DNA of 64,000 nt from Angiostrongylus vasorum (taxonomy: Eukaryota; Nematoda; Chromadorea; Rhabditida; Metastrongylidae): assembly GCA_018806985.1 (NCBI GenBank), contig JADANN010000114.1, positions 434,001 through 498,000 of the forward strand, in the 5' to 3' direction. Both the position numbers and the translations under genes were made by a program. The notes beneath the pieces were generated by a model that was not told the DNA's origin, made no database searches, and saw nothing but the letters and a program-made list of their open reading frames with translations. The number at the start of each line of letters is the position of its first letter. Position 1 is the first letter of the stretch. This document shows positions 1-9,439 of this stretch, in pieces.

Positions 1-108
1 ACCAAATATTAAACGGCATTTCAAATCTGCAAATTAAGAAACAACACTATAGAATCTTTACCTCTTAAAAGGTCTGTTATTGCACATATAAGAAATAAAC
101 ATACAAAC

Positions 109-248
109 CTGATAATAAGAATACCCTGCGAGATCTTCTTAGCTCTCTCCCGTAATGCGTGAGTACCATGATATTTGTTAAGACTTTTGTGCTTCTTATA
201 ATCGAAGTCAGGAGGGTAATAGAAGTTTTGTCCTTTACGTTCTCCCAT
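109..248 (-). CDS. yju2b: YJU2B/CCDC130-family splicing factor, first coding exon (partial gene)
   Basis: The first 47 residues match the very conserved N-terminus of CCDC130/YJU2B: MGERKGQN, then YYPPDFD, KYHGTHALRERA and QGILIIR. This family is the paralogue of the yeast step-I splicing factor Yju2/Cwc16 and is expected in the nuclear spliceosome. I start at the MGERKG methionine because family members begin there; an in-frame upstream MQMEC lies across a strong 3' splice acceptor and is probably outside the mRNA. The exon ends at an AG|GTTTGT donor inside the conserved GILIIRFEMPY stretch, and the rest (zinc-binding CxxC region, coiled coil) lies left of the window. The glucuronosyltransferase stop codon is 873 bp upstream in the same orientation. 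Identity is close to certain; gene length cannot be judged. Confidence 0.92.
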
Positions 249-256
249 GATTACGT

Positions 257-266
257 CTAAAAAACA
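257..266 (-). promoter_or_regulatory. Probable trans-splice acceptor of the CCDC130 homologue
   Basis: On the minus strand a T-run ending in AG (TTTTTTAG) lies 8 nt before the MGERKG start codon, the usual nematode spacing between an SL acceptor and the ATG. It could instead be the acceptor of an untranslated first exon. Confidence 0.6.
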
Positions 267-299
267 CTCCATTTGCATTAGATATAATATTTGAACCCG

Positions 300-1121
300 A
301 GATTACGAATGACGAGGCAAAGAATAAAAAACCTAGTCATTGATTACAAAATCAGGATCACCATCTCTCGAAAATTCCAACAGTATAGAAAAAACAATGA
401 CCTGGGACAACTATATACAACATTTTCAAAGATTTATATCTTTCGAAAGTTGGAATCAATAGGATTTAATGATTAATACAAGATTTAAATTAAGCATTTT
501 ACTGTATACAACTTACGGAGTAAACGGCAATACATAAGTTGAGCAAGAACAGCTAGAGAAAACAAAATAGGGAACTAATAAAAGAAACATGAAAAAAGAA
601 TGAAAATGCACATCTTACACATCATAATGAGGAACACTTAGACCTAAGAGTGATACTTGGTGAATCCATACAGCTAGAGAAAAAGTACAAAATGAACCGG
701 TACTGAAGGTGAATTACCTGCGGCTACTGTGGAAATACGCTTCTACAATTTTTCAAAACTTATTACCACTTGGAAACATACCAGGTGCATTACGTAAACA
801 GAATGAAAGTAGATATAACTTAAAGACGAAGTTTTCCAGAGGATTTCGTCAAACACTTCAAATAGTCACACGAGCATAATTAACCCAGCCCAGGCCAAAA
901 TGACGTCCTTACTTAAAATTATTCAGCAGCTAGTAGACATCCTAGCGGAGCAAAACTAGAAATAAAGACAGTCTTTAAGGCAGAAATCTATTTCCCTTGG
1001 TGAGAAGTCAATAATAAAGTTCACATCTATACCTTAAAAAACGCGTAGAGAATACAGACATTTCAACTAGTAAGTATTACCTTGTTAGAAATAGTAAGGA
1101 AAAACTATTGCAGCAATTGAT
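300..1121. other. Intergenic, no gene seen
   Basis: AT-rich sequence between the glucuronosyltransferase stop codon and the CCDC130 homologue. I see no repeat family member and no exon with both splice sites and a recognisable product. It should hold the 3' UTR of the upstream gene. Confidence 0.5.
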
Positions 1122-4100
1122 CTAGAGTCCAAGGGCATGAGCCTCTATATCGTTAAACTTGACTCTGTCATGTGCCGTTATCCTTTCCCAATCAACTTTT
1201 GAAAGTTTACTCTTCTCGGTCCTCGTGTGCCATACATACACCTTAGTGCACATATTTGCTTTCGGTTCGAGATCGCTTCGGGATAACCCCAACCCGTTTA
1301 GAAAATGTGACTCCTTAAATAGATCTGTTTGGATTGTTCAGCATCAGACTCCTCAAGAAGTTGTATAGAAAGATGTAAATACAGGAAACTCCCATAGTAG
1401 TAAAATCTAAAAATTTTTTCGCGTTCTCTTAGCTCACTGCTATATGTGAGCTTCATTAAGAGAAAAAAACCACACTAAGGGAATAAGAACGAGACGAAAT
1501 CCCAAAGCAACTCACTCAACCTCTAGAAGTGATGTGGACTTTCGTTCGAAGGATAAATACCTGCTGTCCTCTCGCTACATCAAAAGAAAAAGCAGCGTTT
1601 GGATGAGAAGTAATCAGAGTAATATTCACAGCAAACGCAGCCATATCGATGGGAAATTGACGATCCGGCTTCCATACAGCGTTGAAGCCAATCACTGTTC
1701 CTGAAACGATGAAGTGTCTACTACGACGGAAGTAGTAGTCATAATATTAACAGGTTAAAAAGCATTTCAACAAAATTATTAGATTAAGTCGGTCAAACTA
1801 CACATAAAAAACGGACCATTTTCCGATAAAATTGGCCATTCAGCAACTAGACCTCCAACGATACCGACAGGCCATATCCCAACCACATCAACTGATCTAA
1901 TTTCATTGAATAACCGCAAGTCGTACGTGTTATCATCGTCACCAAAATAAACAGCGCCACTTTTTGCTTTGGAAAGCTGAGTCCTTAAAGAATAGAACAA
2001 TTTTCAAGACAAGGCTTAGAGAAAAACATCAAGAAAATCTTTCAGTGTTAATGAATACCTTGGACGAAAGAATCAGAAATGAAATGACAAAACCAACGTT
2101 CTCGAAAACTGATCATCATATTCCAGAAACTGCATATCAGAAACGATATGAGAACAAAACCACAAACGCCAGCTTTAGTTTAAGAGAAACAAGTAGTTAG
2201 GAAATATCGAAAAAAAGAAAAATGATTGGATCCTTACCTCAGCCAAGCCAACGCAGTATTTCGTTGTGGAACACCTCTTGGCAAGTACCAACTAGGATCC
2301 ATGTACTTCATCTTCATATTTGGTGGTGTTTTCACATTCAAATGCGTATGAGGTAGGTGAGACCTGAATTTGAATGATGAATTCCTGTTTGTTTAGAGAT
2401 ATGTATTACTGTCATTAAAGATACATGGATCGCCTGCCCTCACTATTTGTGCGGGCCCCAGCAAAATTTCCACTTTTTCGGAGTTTTGCTGGTTTAGCTA
2501 CCATGGTTCCCTGAAGTCCTGAAGTCAGCCTAGCCAAAGTCTACCTCAAGTCGTCACTGTCACAGGTTGTCGCCGCACTTGTGGATCAAAGGGAGATTTG
2601 CCACCACTCATCTAGTTAGATACAAGGACGTCGGTGGATCCTTGAATTGGTGAAGTCTTAGTTGGGTTTCCTAGAGGAAACGCCGAACTCCTTCTCGGCT
2701 TGACAGACCCTGCAGAGGGGATGAATACCCTTGCTGTACATCGCATAGAGACACCCAGGAATACCTCCCAGCCACAATGATGCGCTAGACCGTTGGCAGT
2801 GTTAACAAAGATAAGCTAAAGATATAAAGAGTGATGAGTAAATCACCACTTCAAACTCTACAATAGAACCAACAAAACTCACAGTTAAACTAGAAAGACA
2901 ATGTTTGGAACACCCAGCAGTACCTATATGACAAACCATTATATGCAGCAATCCGAGTATTATTAATAGAAAAGTAATATCATACCTCTTCAGAATTTTC
3001 GCAACACTTTTTGAGGTTACGTCAGAATCCTCGACCACAATCCAGTATAAATTAGGAACATGTGAAAGAGTATAAGATAGACGAGTAAGGTCAGCTTTCT
3101 GTGTAGGACGAAAGCCGGTCGGAGTGACAAAATAAATCATAGGACCAGTTTGCCGATCAGTTCCAACGAGTCTCAATCGGTCACGAACACTGGAATTTTC
3201 TGAGTGACCACTTTTCTATTTCACAATTTCGAAACTTTAGTGGGGCTACCTTCACAAAGAATCCAGTGGATCACAACACAAACTCTATGTTTGCTATGCT
3301 CCCGATCCGACAATATCTTTCCCTAGGCTTCGGAAACCCACCTCTTGGCATTTCCAGGCCATGGTAGGTATTCGCAAGCCTTTTTATGTCAGAAACAGAA
3401 TTCCTGCTTAGTCACTAAGGCATTACGATGGGAAATCCTAACGCACGTTTACAATGGAATGGACAACCGAATGTGAACAATACACTTTCCTGGCGCACGT
3501 GTAGCGCAGTGCTCGGAAGCGCCCTGCAATACACATGGGATCGATCACCGTGCTCCAGACCCATCAATCCCTCCACCCTTCCGAGATCGGCAAATTGGTA
3601 TCAGACTTGTCTGGGAGGGTAGCAGCACTGGCTCGATACATTGATAGGCCACCGCGAGTCATTGTAAAGGCCAGATATGCACTCAATTACTTCTAACGAT
3701 GCTTGATGAAATCGAATGATGGCGCATACCTCACAGACTGATCAACGCCGAGAGCTTCAACCTTTATTCCCTAAAAATTTTTTCCTCGTCTGGAATTAAA
3801 CTGGGTAATGGATCCACCTTCGCACTTCCCTTTATTAGCGCAACCATAAACAACGCTCTGAATGAAAGAAAAAAGCTCAGATACCAAAAACAGGACAACT
3901 CACAGAACTTCCAGTTGTTGTTCCTTTCGATCTAATCGTACTATCTCACGCTCTTTGGTCGCAATTTCCATGAGCAAGCCATCACGCTTTCGCTCCAGTG
4001 TTTGTATCTGAAACGGACCACCATATTTGGAGTTCAAAAAGTATATCAAATTTAAACTGTCAGTTGCATATTCAACGCAGAAGGATGTCTTAACTAAATT

Positions 4101-4245
4101 GCACTTCAATCACCTCAGCTTGAACAGTAATCTTCTCTTCATCCAAATACTGAACCCTTGAGATCATGAAACACAACTGGCACACGAAGAATAATGCCAC
4201 CGCAGCGAAGGCCCGAAACCACCAACGGTCGAATACCGTTCCCAT
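1122..4245 (-). CDS. glct: Galactosyl beta-1,3-glucuronosyltransferase (GT43, SQV-8/GLCT type), complete, 7 exons
   Basis: Coding exons on the minus strand: 4245-4114, 4007-3904, 3189-2986, 2363-2238, 1983-1817, 1700-1561, 1313-1122. All phases agree, giving 354 codons plus stop, close to human B3GAT3 (335). It is a type II Golgi protein: short cytosolic tail, membrane anchor about residues 10-29 ([16 protein letters not shown]), a charged stem that may be coiled coil (45-78), then the GT43 domain. Landmarks are IYFVTPT (97-103), [24 protein letters not shown], the DDDNTYD metal/UDP site (DDD at 204-206), [22 protein letters not shown] and DLEPKAN near the C-terminus. Such enzymes transfer glucuronic acid from UDP-GlcUA to galactose, completing the linker of chondroitin/heparan chains (SQV-8) or capping other glycans. 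Which acceptor this paralogue uses cannot be told. Introns 2 and 3 carry a family B SINE and a family A repeat. Confidence 0.93.
2405..2795 (+). repeat. Family A repeat copy, in an intron of the glucuronosyltransferase
   Basis: About 390 bp. Starts with a GGATCGCCTGCCCTCACT version of the family start (GGCCCGTCCTCACTGG), has the central TTTGCCACCA block and the far-end block CACCCAGGAA. It lies between exons 3 and 4 of the host gene and leaves the splice sites intact. Confidence 0.85.
3492..3760 (+). repeat. tRNA-derived SINE (family B), intronic copy
   Basis: Begins with a tRNA-like head (GTGTAGCGCAGTG resembles an A box; the GGGATCGATCACC block sits where a B box would be) and ends in the family's tail with GATGCTTGATGAAATCGAAT and ATCAACGCCGAGAGCTT. 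Located in intron 2 of the glucuronosyltransferase. Confidence 0.85.
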
Positions 4246-4419
4246 ACTTCAGTCTACATCTTAAACTTTTCACGAAAAGAACTGCTTGAAATAATATGGA
4301 ATTAAAAGAGCAAAGTATATTTTTTTCAAAGAACATTCCACAAAAGAAAATGAAAACCACGAGGTTTTTAACATGTAGCGTCGCGCAAATGTTGCGTCTT
4401 CCGTATTACGTACACCACT

Positions 4420-4520
4420 ACATAAAGGACGTATGCGAGATGTGCAGCGTCACTTGAAAACATAACAAGTTCTCATGAACTGGTCGTGTTGAACTGATCC
4501 TAGGTTGCTGTAAGTCCCCG

Positions 4521-4561
<41 letters not shown>

Positions 4562-4720
4562 GCGGTTTTTGTTGTTGTTGTTGTTGTCGTTGTCGTTGGT
4601 GATGTTGGTCGATGGCATGTCCCACTCGTCGCACTCGTAACAGCACGGCCCTAAGGAAGGCGAAATCTTCGAAACGTCAGTCAGTGGTTCTCGCTTCCAA
4701 TGAAAATTGATGGCTTTGGA
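4420..4720. repeat. (GTT)n microsatellite next to a PLE-terminus-like block
   Basis: GTT triplets fill 4523-4600 with a few interruptions. About 60 bp further on is a block ending in GAAGGCGAAATCTTCG, AAACGTCAG, which is the motif found at the ends of the Penelope-like element. The same pairing, CAA repeat plus AAACGTCAGCC, recurs at 25.6-25.9 kb, so this is probably one repeat family rather than chance. Asparagine-rich reading on the minus strand here is not a protein. Confidence 0.6.
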
Positions 4721-5480
4721 AGCCGTGATCGCCTTCAGTTGAAGCTGATGGTGCTGCACGCCGCGGTCGCCGTCTTCTGAACAATGCCAGTAGTGCTGGA
4801 CGCAGCGGCCGCTGTCGCTGCCGAAGTTCTTTGCGTCGCGCTTCTCGCTTTCAGTGAAATCTAGTAGTGCTGGGCACCATGGTGTTCGCTCTCAGAGATG
4901 ACTAATTGTGTCGGGTGCCTGGTCCAATACTGATGGTGCTAAGTGCCTACCACATCGGTCCTCGTAAAAGATGATAGTGCTGAGCACCTCGACCCTCCCT
5001 GTGCTGAAAGCTGATAGAGCTGTGCGCTCGGTCTATTCGATAACCATAAGCGAAGAGCGTTCGTCATTGATCAATTTCTAAATGATGCGCTATGCATTTG
5101 ATTCTATTTAGCATCGCAGAGATTGTTAAATGTAGGTATGGCTTATTCAAGGACTTACTGTGTCTGTCGGTATGAAGATCTCCCTCATATGAGGAACATT
5201 GAACCGGTTTGTCGCGAGGTTACGTGGTGCGTCCGCAGGTCGCAGATAGGCGTTAATTATGGACTAAAAGCTATCTTTGCTTCCCTGGGATGCTGCTGGA
5301 TTCAAGTTATGGACTCCCTGTTTCTGCTGCTGTGATTTGGCTCATATTTTCTGCATTTACGAGGGCGTATTCTTTATTACGTCCATAGGTGTGTTTTCGT
5401 CTATGCGGATTGTACTCTGGGAGTCACTTATGCCAGAAGCCTGCAATCAAGTAATACGGAAGTATATGGGAGTCGGTTAC
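4721..5480. other. Upstream region of the glucuronosyltransferase, no gene seen
   Basis: GC-richer than the surroundings and full of diverged short phrases (GTGCTGGGCACC, GGTGCTAAGTGCC, GTGCTGAGCACC, each about 60 bp apart from 4790 to 5010), suggesting an old short tandem repeat. No exon recognised. Confidence 0.4.
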
Positions 5481-5582
5481 CAGTCGCCTCCAACAAATAG
5501 GCTCCATGTCCGCTCTGAGAGATACTGGCGAGCTACCCGTGAGTATACCCAGCCCACACGTTGAAAGCTCAGAGCGTGTGTG
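5480..5582 (+). repeat. RTE 5' untranslated-region fragment
   Basis: The block with CGCCTCCAACAAATAGG and CGTGAGTATACCCA matches, in reverse complement, the sequence just upstream of the endonuclease ORF of the RTE copy at 45.6-45.7 kb. Only this leading segment is present. Confidence 0.6.
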
Positions 5583-5820
5583 TATTTGTGCGTGTGGTGT
5601 GTGTGTGCGAGCGTGCGCGGTGGGCGTGTGTGTGCGGATGGAGTGCGAGCGTGCGTATGTGCGCGTGCGCGTGAGTGTGGGTGCGCGTGCGCGTGTGCGC
5701 ATTTGTGCGCACGTATGTATGTGTGGTGTGTGTGTTTGTGTGTCGCTGTATATCACGGTGGATGGGCGCGTGTAGTGCACGTATTTATGTGTGTATTAAT
5801 GTGTGCGTGTGTATTTCTAT
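5575..5820. repeat. GT/GC-rich alternating purine-pyrimidine tract
   Basis: About 240 bp dominated by TG, CG and CA steps (GTGTGTGCGAGCGTGCGCG and similar). The long open readings through it in several frames are an artefact of low complexity. Confidence 0.9.
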
Positions 5821-6284
5821 CCATCCGTCTTTATATGCATCTGGGTATATCCTTTACTTCTGATTCCACGTTTTATCTGACCGCGTTTCTCCTCCCGTGT
5901 CTCCGCATCTGTCTGTGTCCTCGCCATCTGTCTGCATTTCTATAACATGTCCTCTTTCTCTAATGTCTTTATCTGCTTGACTTTCTGTGTGAACGCCATT
6001 CCCATGGTGTGCATGTCATGTAGTGGCAGATCTGCATGAGCGCGGACGTGTAAATATACCCTATTTATTTATACATACACAAGGGAAGATCGGCTGAACT
6101 GATGAAGAGAACATATCTTGGCCAAAATCAATGATGAACTCTGTCTCGAATGAATCTTAGTTTTGAAACAACCGTTGTAAACAGCGAATTTTTTCCGTTG
6201 CTTGCTTCTAAATGAAAAGGATAGGTAATAATGAATTGTATATTTTGTTGCGAAGTATTCACATAAAGCCTGAAGAGCTCTCGT

Positions 6285-6548
6285 CGTTGATCAATCCCTG
6301 AGGGATGCGCCATGCATTCGACTTCATCAAGTATCGTTTGGAGGTGGCTGAATGCATATCTGGCCTTTACAATGACTCGCGGTGGCTTACCGATGTATCG
6401 AGCCACTGCTGCTATCCTCCCATTCAAGTCCGGTACCAATTTGCCGACCTGGGAGGGATAGAAGGCTTGGTGGGCCACAGATGCACGGATCGATTCCACG
6501 TGTGTGTTGCAGGGCTCCTCCGACCACTGTGCCACATGCGCCCAGTAT
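6285..6548 (-). repeat. tRNA-derived SINE (family B)
   Basis: Reverse orientation: tail first (GTTGATCAATCCCTGAGGG, ATGCATTCGACTTCATCAAG), tRNA-like head last (CCACTGTGCCACATGCGCCC at 6524-6543). Nearly full length. Several overlapping ORFs here belong to the repeat. Confidence 0.88.
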
Positions 6549-6639
6549 TCCCATAGTGAACAAAAACAATAAAATTTTATCTGCTGACGTTATGATGGTT
6601 TTTTGACTGAGTGGATTGCATGTCAGTTTGACTATTCCA

Positions 6640-6725
6640 AGCTCTGCAGAAGGCGAAACCTCTGGAAGGTCAACCAGCATTGTATTGAATAAAGTTTTTT
6701 GTTAACAACCTCATGTCTGCTCATC
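6640..6725 (+). repeat. Solo PLE-type terminus
   Basis: Contains a diverged AGCTCTGCAGAAGGCGAAAC core followed by AATAAAGTTTTTTG and TTAACAACCTCATG, matching in order the end of the Penelope-like element at 38.75-38.87 kb. Confidence 0.5.
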
Positions 6726-6744
6726 AAAAAAAGTGTATCACCTG

Positions 6745-7895
6745 TAGTAGGTGGTACCTGTAGTCCCGTTGATCGTCAAGTGACTCGAGCGGGCGCCAGT
6801 AAGTCTTCCATTTTTCCCCTGTCGCGTGTAAGAGTAGCCCGATGGGTTCTGCTCACTCTAGGGACTCGTCGAGCATCATATCTTTCTTCAAGGCTCTTTG
6901 TGAAGAACTCTGACCATCGGGTCGGTGGTCTTCCTGCAGTACGTTTGACATCCCGAGGAATCCAGTCACTAACGGCTCTTGTCCATCGGTTGTCATTCAT
7001 ACGCATTACGTGTCCGGCCCACCTTATCTTCGATTGTTTGGCGTACAGAACGGCATCCTTCATTTTTTGATCGTCCACGCACATCGGAGCTTCGGATCCC
7101 TTTCCTTACTTGTGTGGAACGAGATACTCCTAGCATCGCCCTTTCGACTGCGCGTTCAATAACGCTAAGTGACCTTTCATCCTGCTTACGCAGCGACCAA
7201 GTTCCTGACGCATACGTTAGAGCAGGAAGTACTGTTGAGTCGAAAAGGTGGGCGGGGAGTCGGGTGTTCCTTGTTCCCTTCACTACATCCTCGGTGCTCT
7301 AGAAAGCTCCCAGCCGCTTGTTTCCCTTCTGCTCAGCTCTGGAGCTAAGTCGCTCATCATATTGATTTCCAGATCTAGATAGACATAACTGGAGCATTCG
7401 GAGATATTCGTTCCGTTGAGCATGGATGGGTCATGCGAAACCAATCCGTTCTTCATGAGCATCGTTTTTTGTGAGATTTAGTTGAAGACCAATCTTTCCA
7501 CAGGCTTTATCAAAGCCGGTAAGCATTCGTTCCGCTTGGCTAATGTTTGGTGTTATAAGGACGATGGCATCAGCAAAGCGAAGATGGTGTAACTGCTGAC
7601 CATCGATTTTCACTCCCATATTATCCCATTCCAATGTTCGCATGACGTTCTGGAGAGTGGCGGTAAATAATTTTAGCGAGATGGTATCGCCTTGCCTAAC
7701 TCCTCTTTTGACGTCAATGATAATATCGTCGTAGAATGGTGATACCTTGATTGTGAAATTTTTGTACAGCTCACGAAGAATCTTTATGTACTGAGTAGGG
7801 ACTCCTTGACTATCCAGGGCTTCCAAAACTGAATCTATCATCATTTGTGATAGATGCAGAAAAAGTGTATTAGTAGAAAACATCTATTATTCACT
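6745..7895 (-). pseudogene. RTE-type LINE, 5'-truncated reverse transcriptase fragment
   Basis: Minus-strand reading gives the second half of an RTE reverse transcriptase (LEALDSQGVPTQYIKILREL, RGVRQGDTISLKLF, HHLRFADAIVLIT) at 7883-7431, then the C-terminal region of RTE ORFs (LRKQDERSLSVIERAVERA; IRWAGHVMRMNDNRWTRAVS; RTAGRPPTRWSEFF) down to about 6770, in shifting frames. The catalytic FADD box reads FADA, so a metal-binding Asp is lost. The 5' part (endonuclease, RT fingers) is absent, as expected for target-primed reverse transcription that stopped early. Dead copy. Confidence 0.9.
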
Positions 7896-7904
7896 ACCAC
7901 GGTC

Positions 7905-8308
7905 TAGAAAGCAGCGGTTCCCTGTGAAACATTGCACGTCTTTTTTGTTGAGTCGTTTATCTCTTGGATCCATCGTCTTCTATTGCAGCATTGTGTGGAA
8001 CATCGCTGAGAAAACAGTCAATAAACTGCACCGATTGCTCACCTACTTTCCTTCGTAAACGGTTCACACCAGTATTACCGGATAGGCGACGAATGGCTGG
8101 CCTCGAAAATTCGGAAAATCTCACGCGCATTCTCCGCTTAGAACTTCTGCCATCGGGACGGACGACGTTCACAGGTGTCTGCTAACGGTTTAGCTCTTTC
8201 TTGTTGAACGGACTAGTAGGAACGTCCTTCTCTGAAGTGGGTGTCGGCGATTGATGTTGGGTTGCAGATTGAGTTCATTTCTTATCGTCCTCACGGCTAG
8301 CCATCGTG
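7905..8308 (-). pseudogene. Decayed intronless ORF with histone-fold-like signature
   Basis: One minus-strand frame runs from an ATG at 8306 (MASREDDKK) to a TAA near 7960, about 115 codons, broken by an in-frame TGA (codon 10) and TAG (codon 41). The N-terminal third is Ser/Thr/Pro/Lys-rich, the middle very basic (GRSSKRRMRVRF), then SRPAIRRLSGNTGVNRL and EQSVQFIDCFLSDV, which resembles the PAIRRLARRGGVKR helix 1 and FLENV helix 2 pattern of histone H4-like folds. A +1 shift after codon 115 would give KRLNKKDVQ, placed where histone helix 3 (KTVTAMDV) would be. I infer a processed pseudogene of a histone-fold protein (H4-like or centromeric CENP-T-like); without a search this is tentative. 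Confidence 0.35.
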
Positions 8309-8799
8309 AATGACAACAGCCAATTAATTACCCATCCTGACTGCAATTCGCTTTTACAAGCCATCCAGTCTCCACTCCGGGACTCCCGTCATCGGTCATT
8401 CGGCATTTTACATCACTCTCGAGCGGTCAGTCTACTAATCGTAGCAGTTTTTTTATTTTCTCCCAGTCTTTCGCTCTACTGCTTTGCTTTCTATGATTTC
8501 TGTGGGCCTATATGTAAATACATATGCATATAAATATATACGTATATGTATATCACAGTGAACGTGGCCAGGATTCAGATGTTTGGGTTGACTCCAAATT
8601 AATTGCGTTCCTCCATCGTCGGATGCTCATATACTGGAAGACGGTGATTGGGCGTCAGAGAATAGCCATTTTTCATTGGCGGCGATAAGAAATACATCAA
8701 GTTTCACTGTAGCACATGCAATATAAAATATCCTAAACAGGTTTGTGCAGCCAATGCAGGAAGCGTTTAACGTTTACGATTTGATTGCTTTAATACTTA

Positions 8800-9170
8800 C
8801 TTGATACTTGAACGGCCCATCCTCACTGGTTGTGTGTGCCCAGCATAATCTCCAATTTTCGAAGATTAGCTGGTTAAGCCTTTGTGGTTTCCTGGAATCC
8901 CACGGTCAGCCTGACCAAAATCTGTTCCTGGTTTTCACCAACACAGGCAGTTGCATCTCTTGTGGATCGGGGATTTGCCACCATGCGACTTTGATACCAG
9001 GACGATGGTGGATCCTGGTGTTGGTTTACTCTTAGATAGGCTTCCTGACGGAAATGCCAGACTCCTTCTCAACTCAGGAAACCATGGCGGGGAAACGAAT
9101 CCCCCAGCTATACATTGCAGTACGACACCTAGGAACACCTAGCCACGATGAGGCGGTAAACGGTTGGTAG
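8800..9170 (+). repeat. Family A repeat, near full length
   Basis: Starts in TACTTGAACGGCCCATCCTC and ends in GATGAGGCGGTAAACGG; central GATTTGCCACCATGCGAC present. One of the best conserved copies. Confidence 0.9.
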
Positions 9171-9439
9171 GGATTGCTTTAATATTGACTACAAAAAAGG
9201 ATGCCGACTGCATAACATGTACTGGGAATTGAATGCCAAGCCCATACTTTCTTTGTGACCTCTGTTTCTGAAGAAGCTCACTTGTTCTCCTTTGTCGGAA
9301 CTTCGAAGTAGTGTAGAGTCATGTTAGTAGCTTCTTCACCAACGACAAAATACATAATACTTTTTCTGTAGCGCTGACCGAGCTCTATCAAAAAGCTATC
9401 TTTGGTAAGTTATCACCTATATCACCGATCCTCCCACTG

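Noticed and set aside
4418..4759. Asn-rich ORF of 113 codons
   Set aside because: Reading of the GTT array on the minus strand.
5424..5945. Several overlapping ORFs of 60-120 codons on both strands
   Set aside because: Low-complexity TG/CG DNA keeps all frames open; no splice sites or recognisable product.
6305..6680. Four overlapping ORFs on both strands
   Set aside because: All lie within or across one family B SINE copy.
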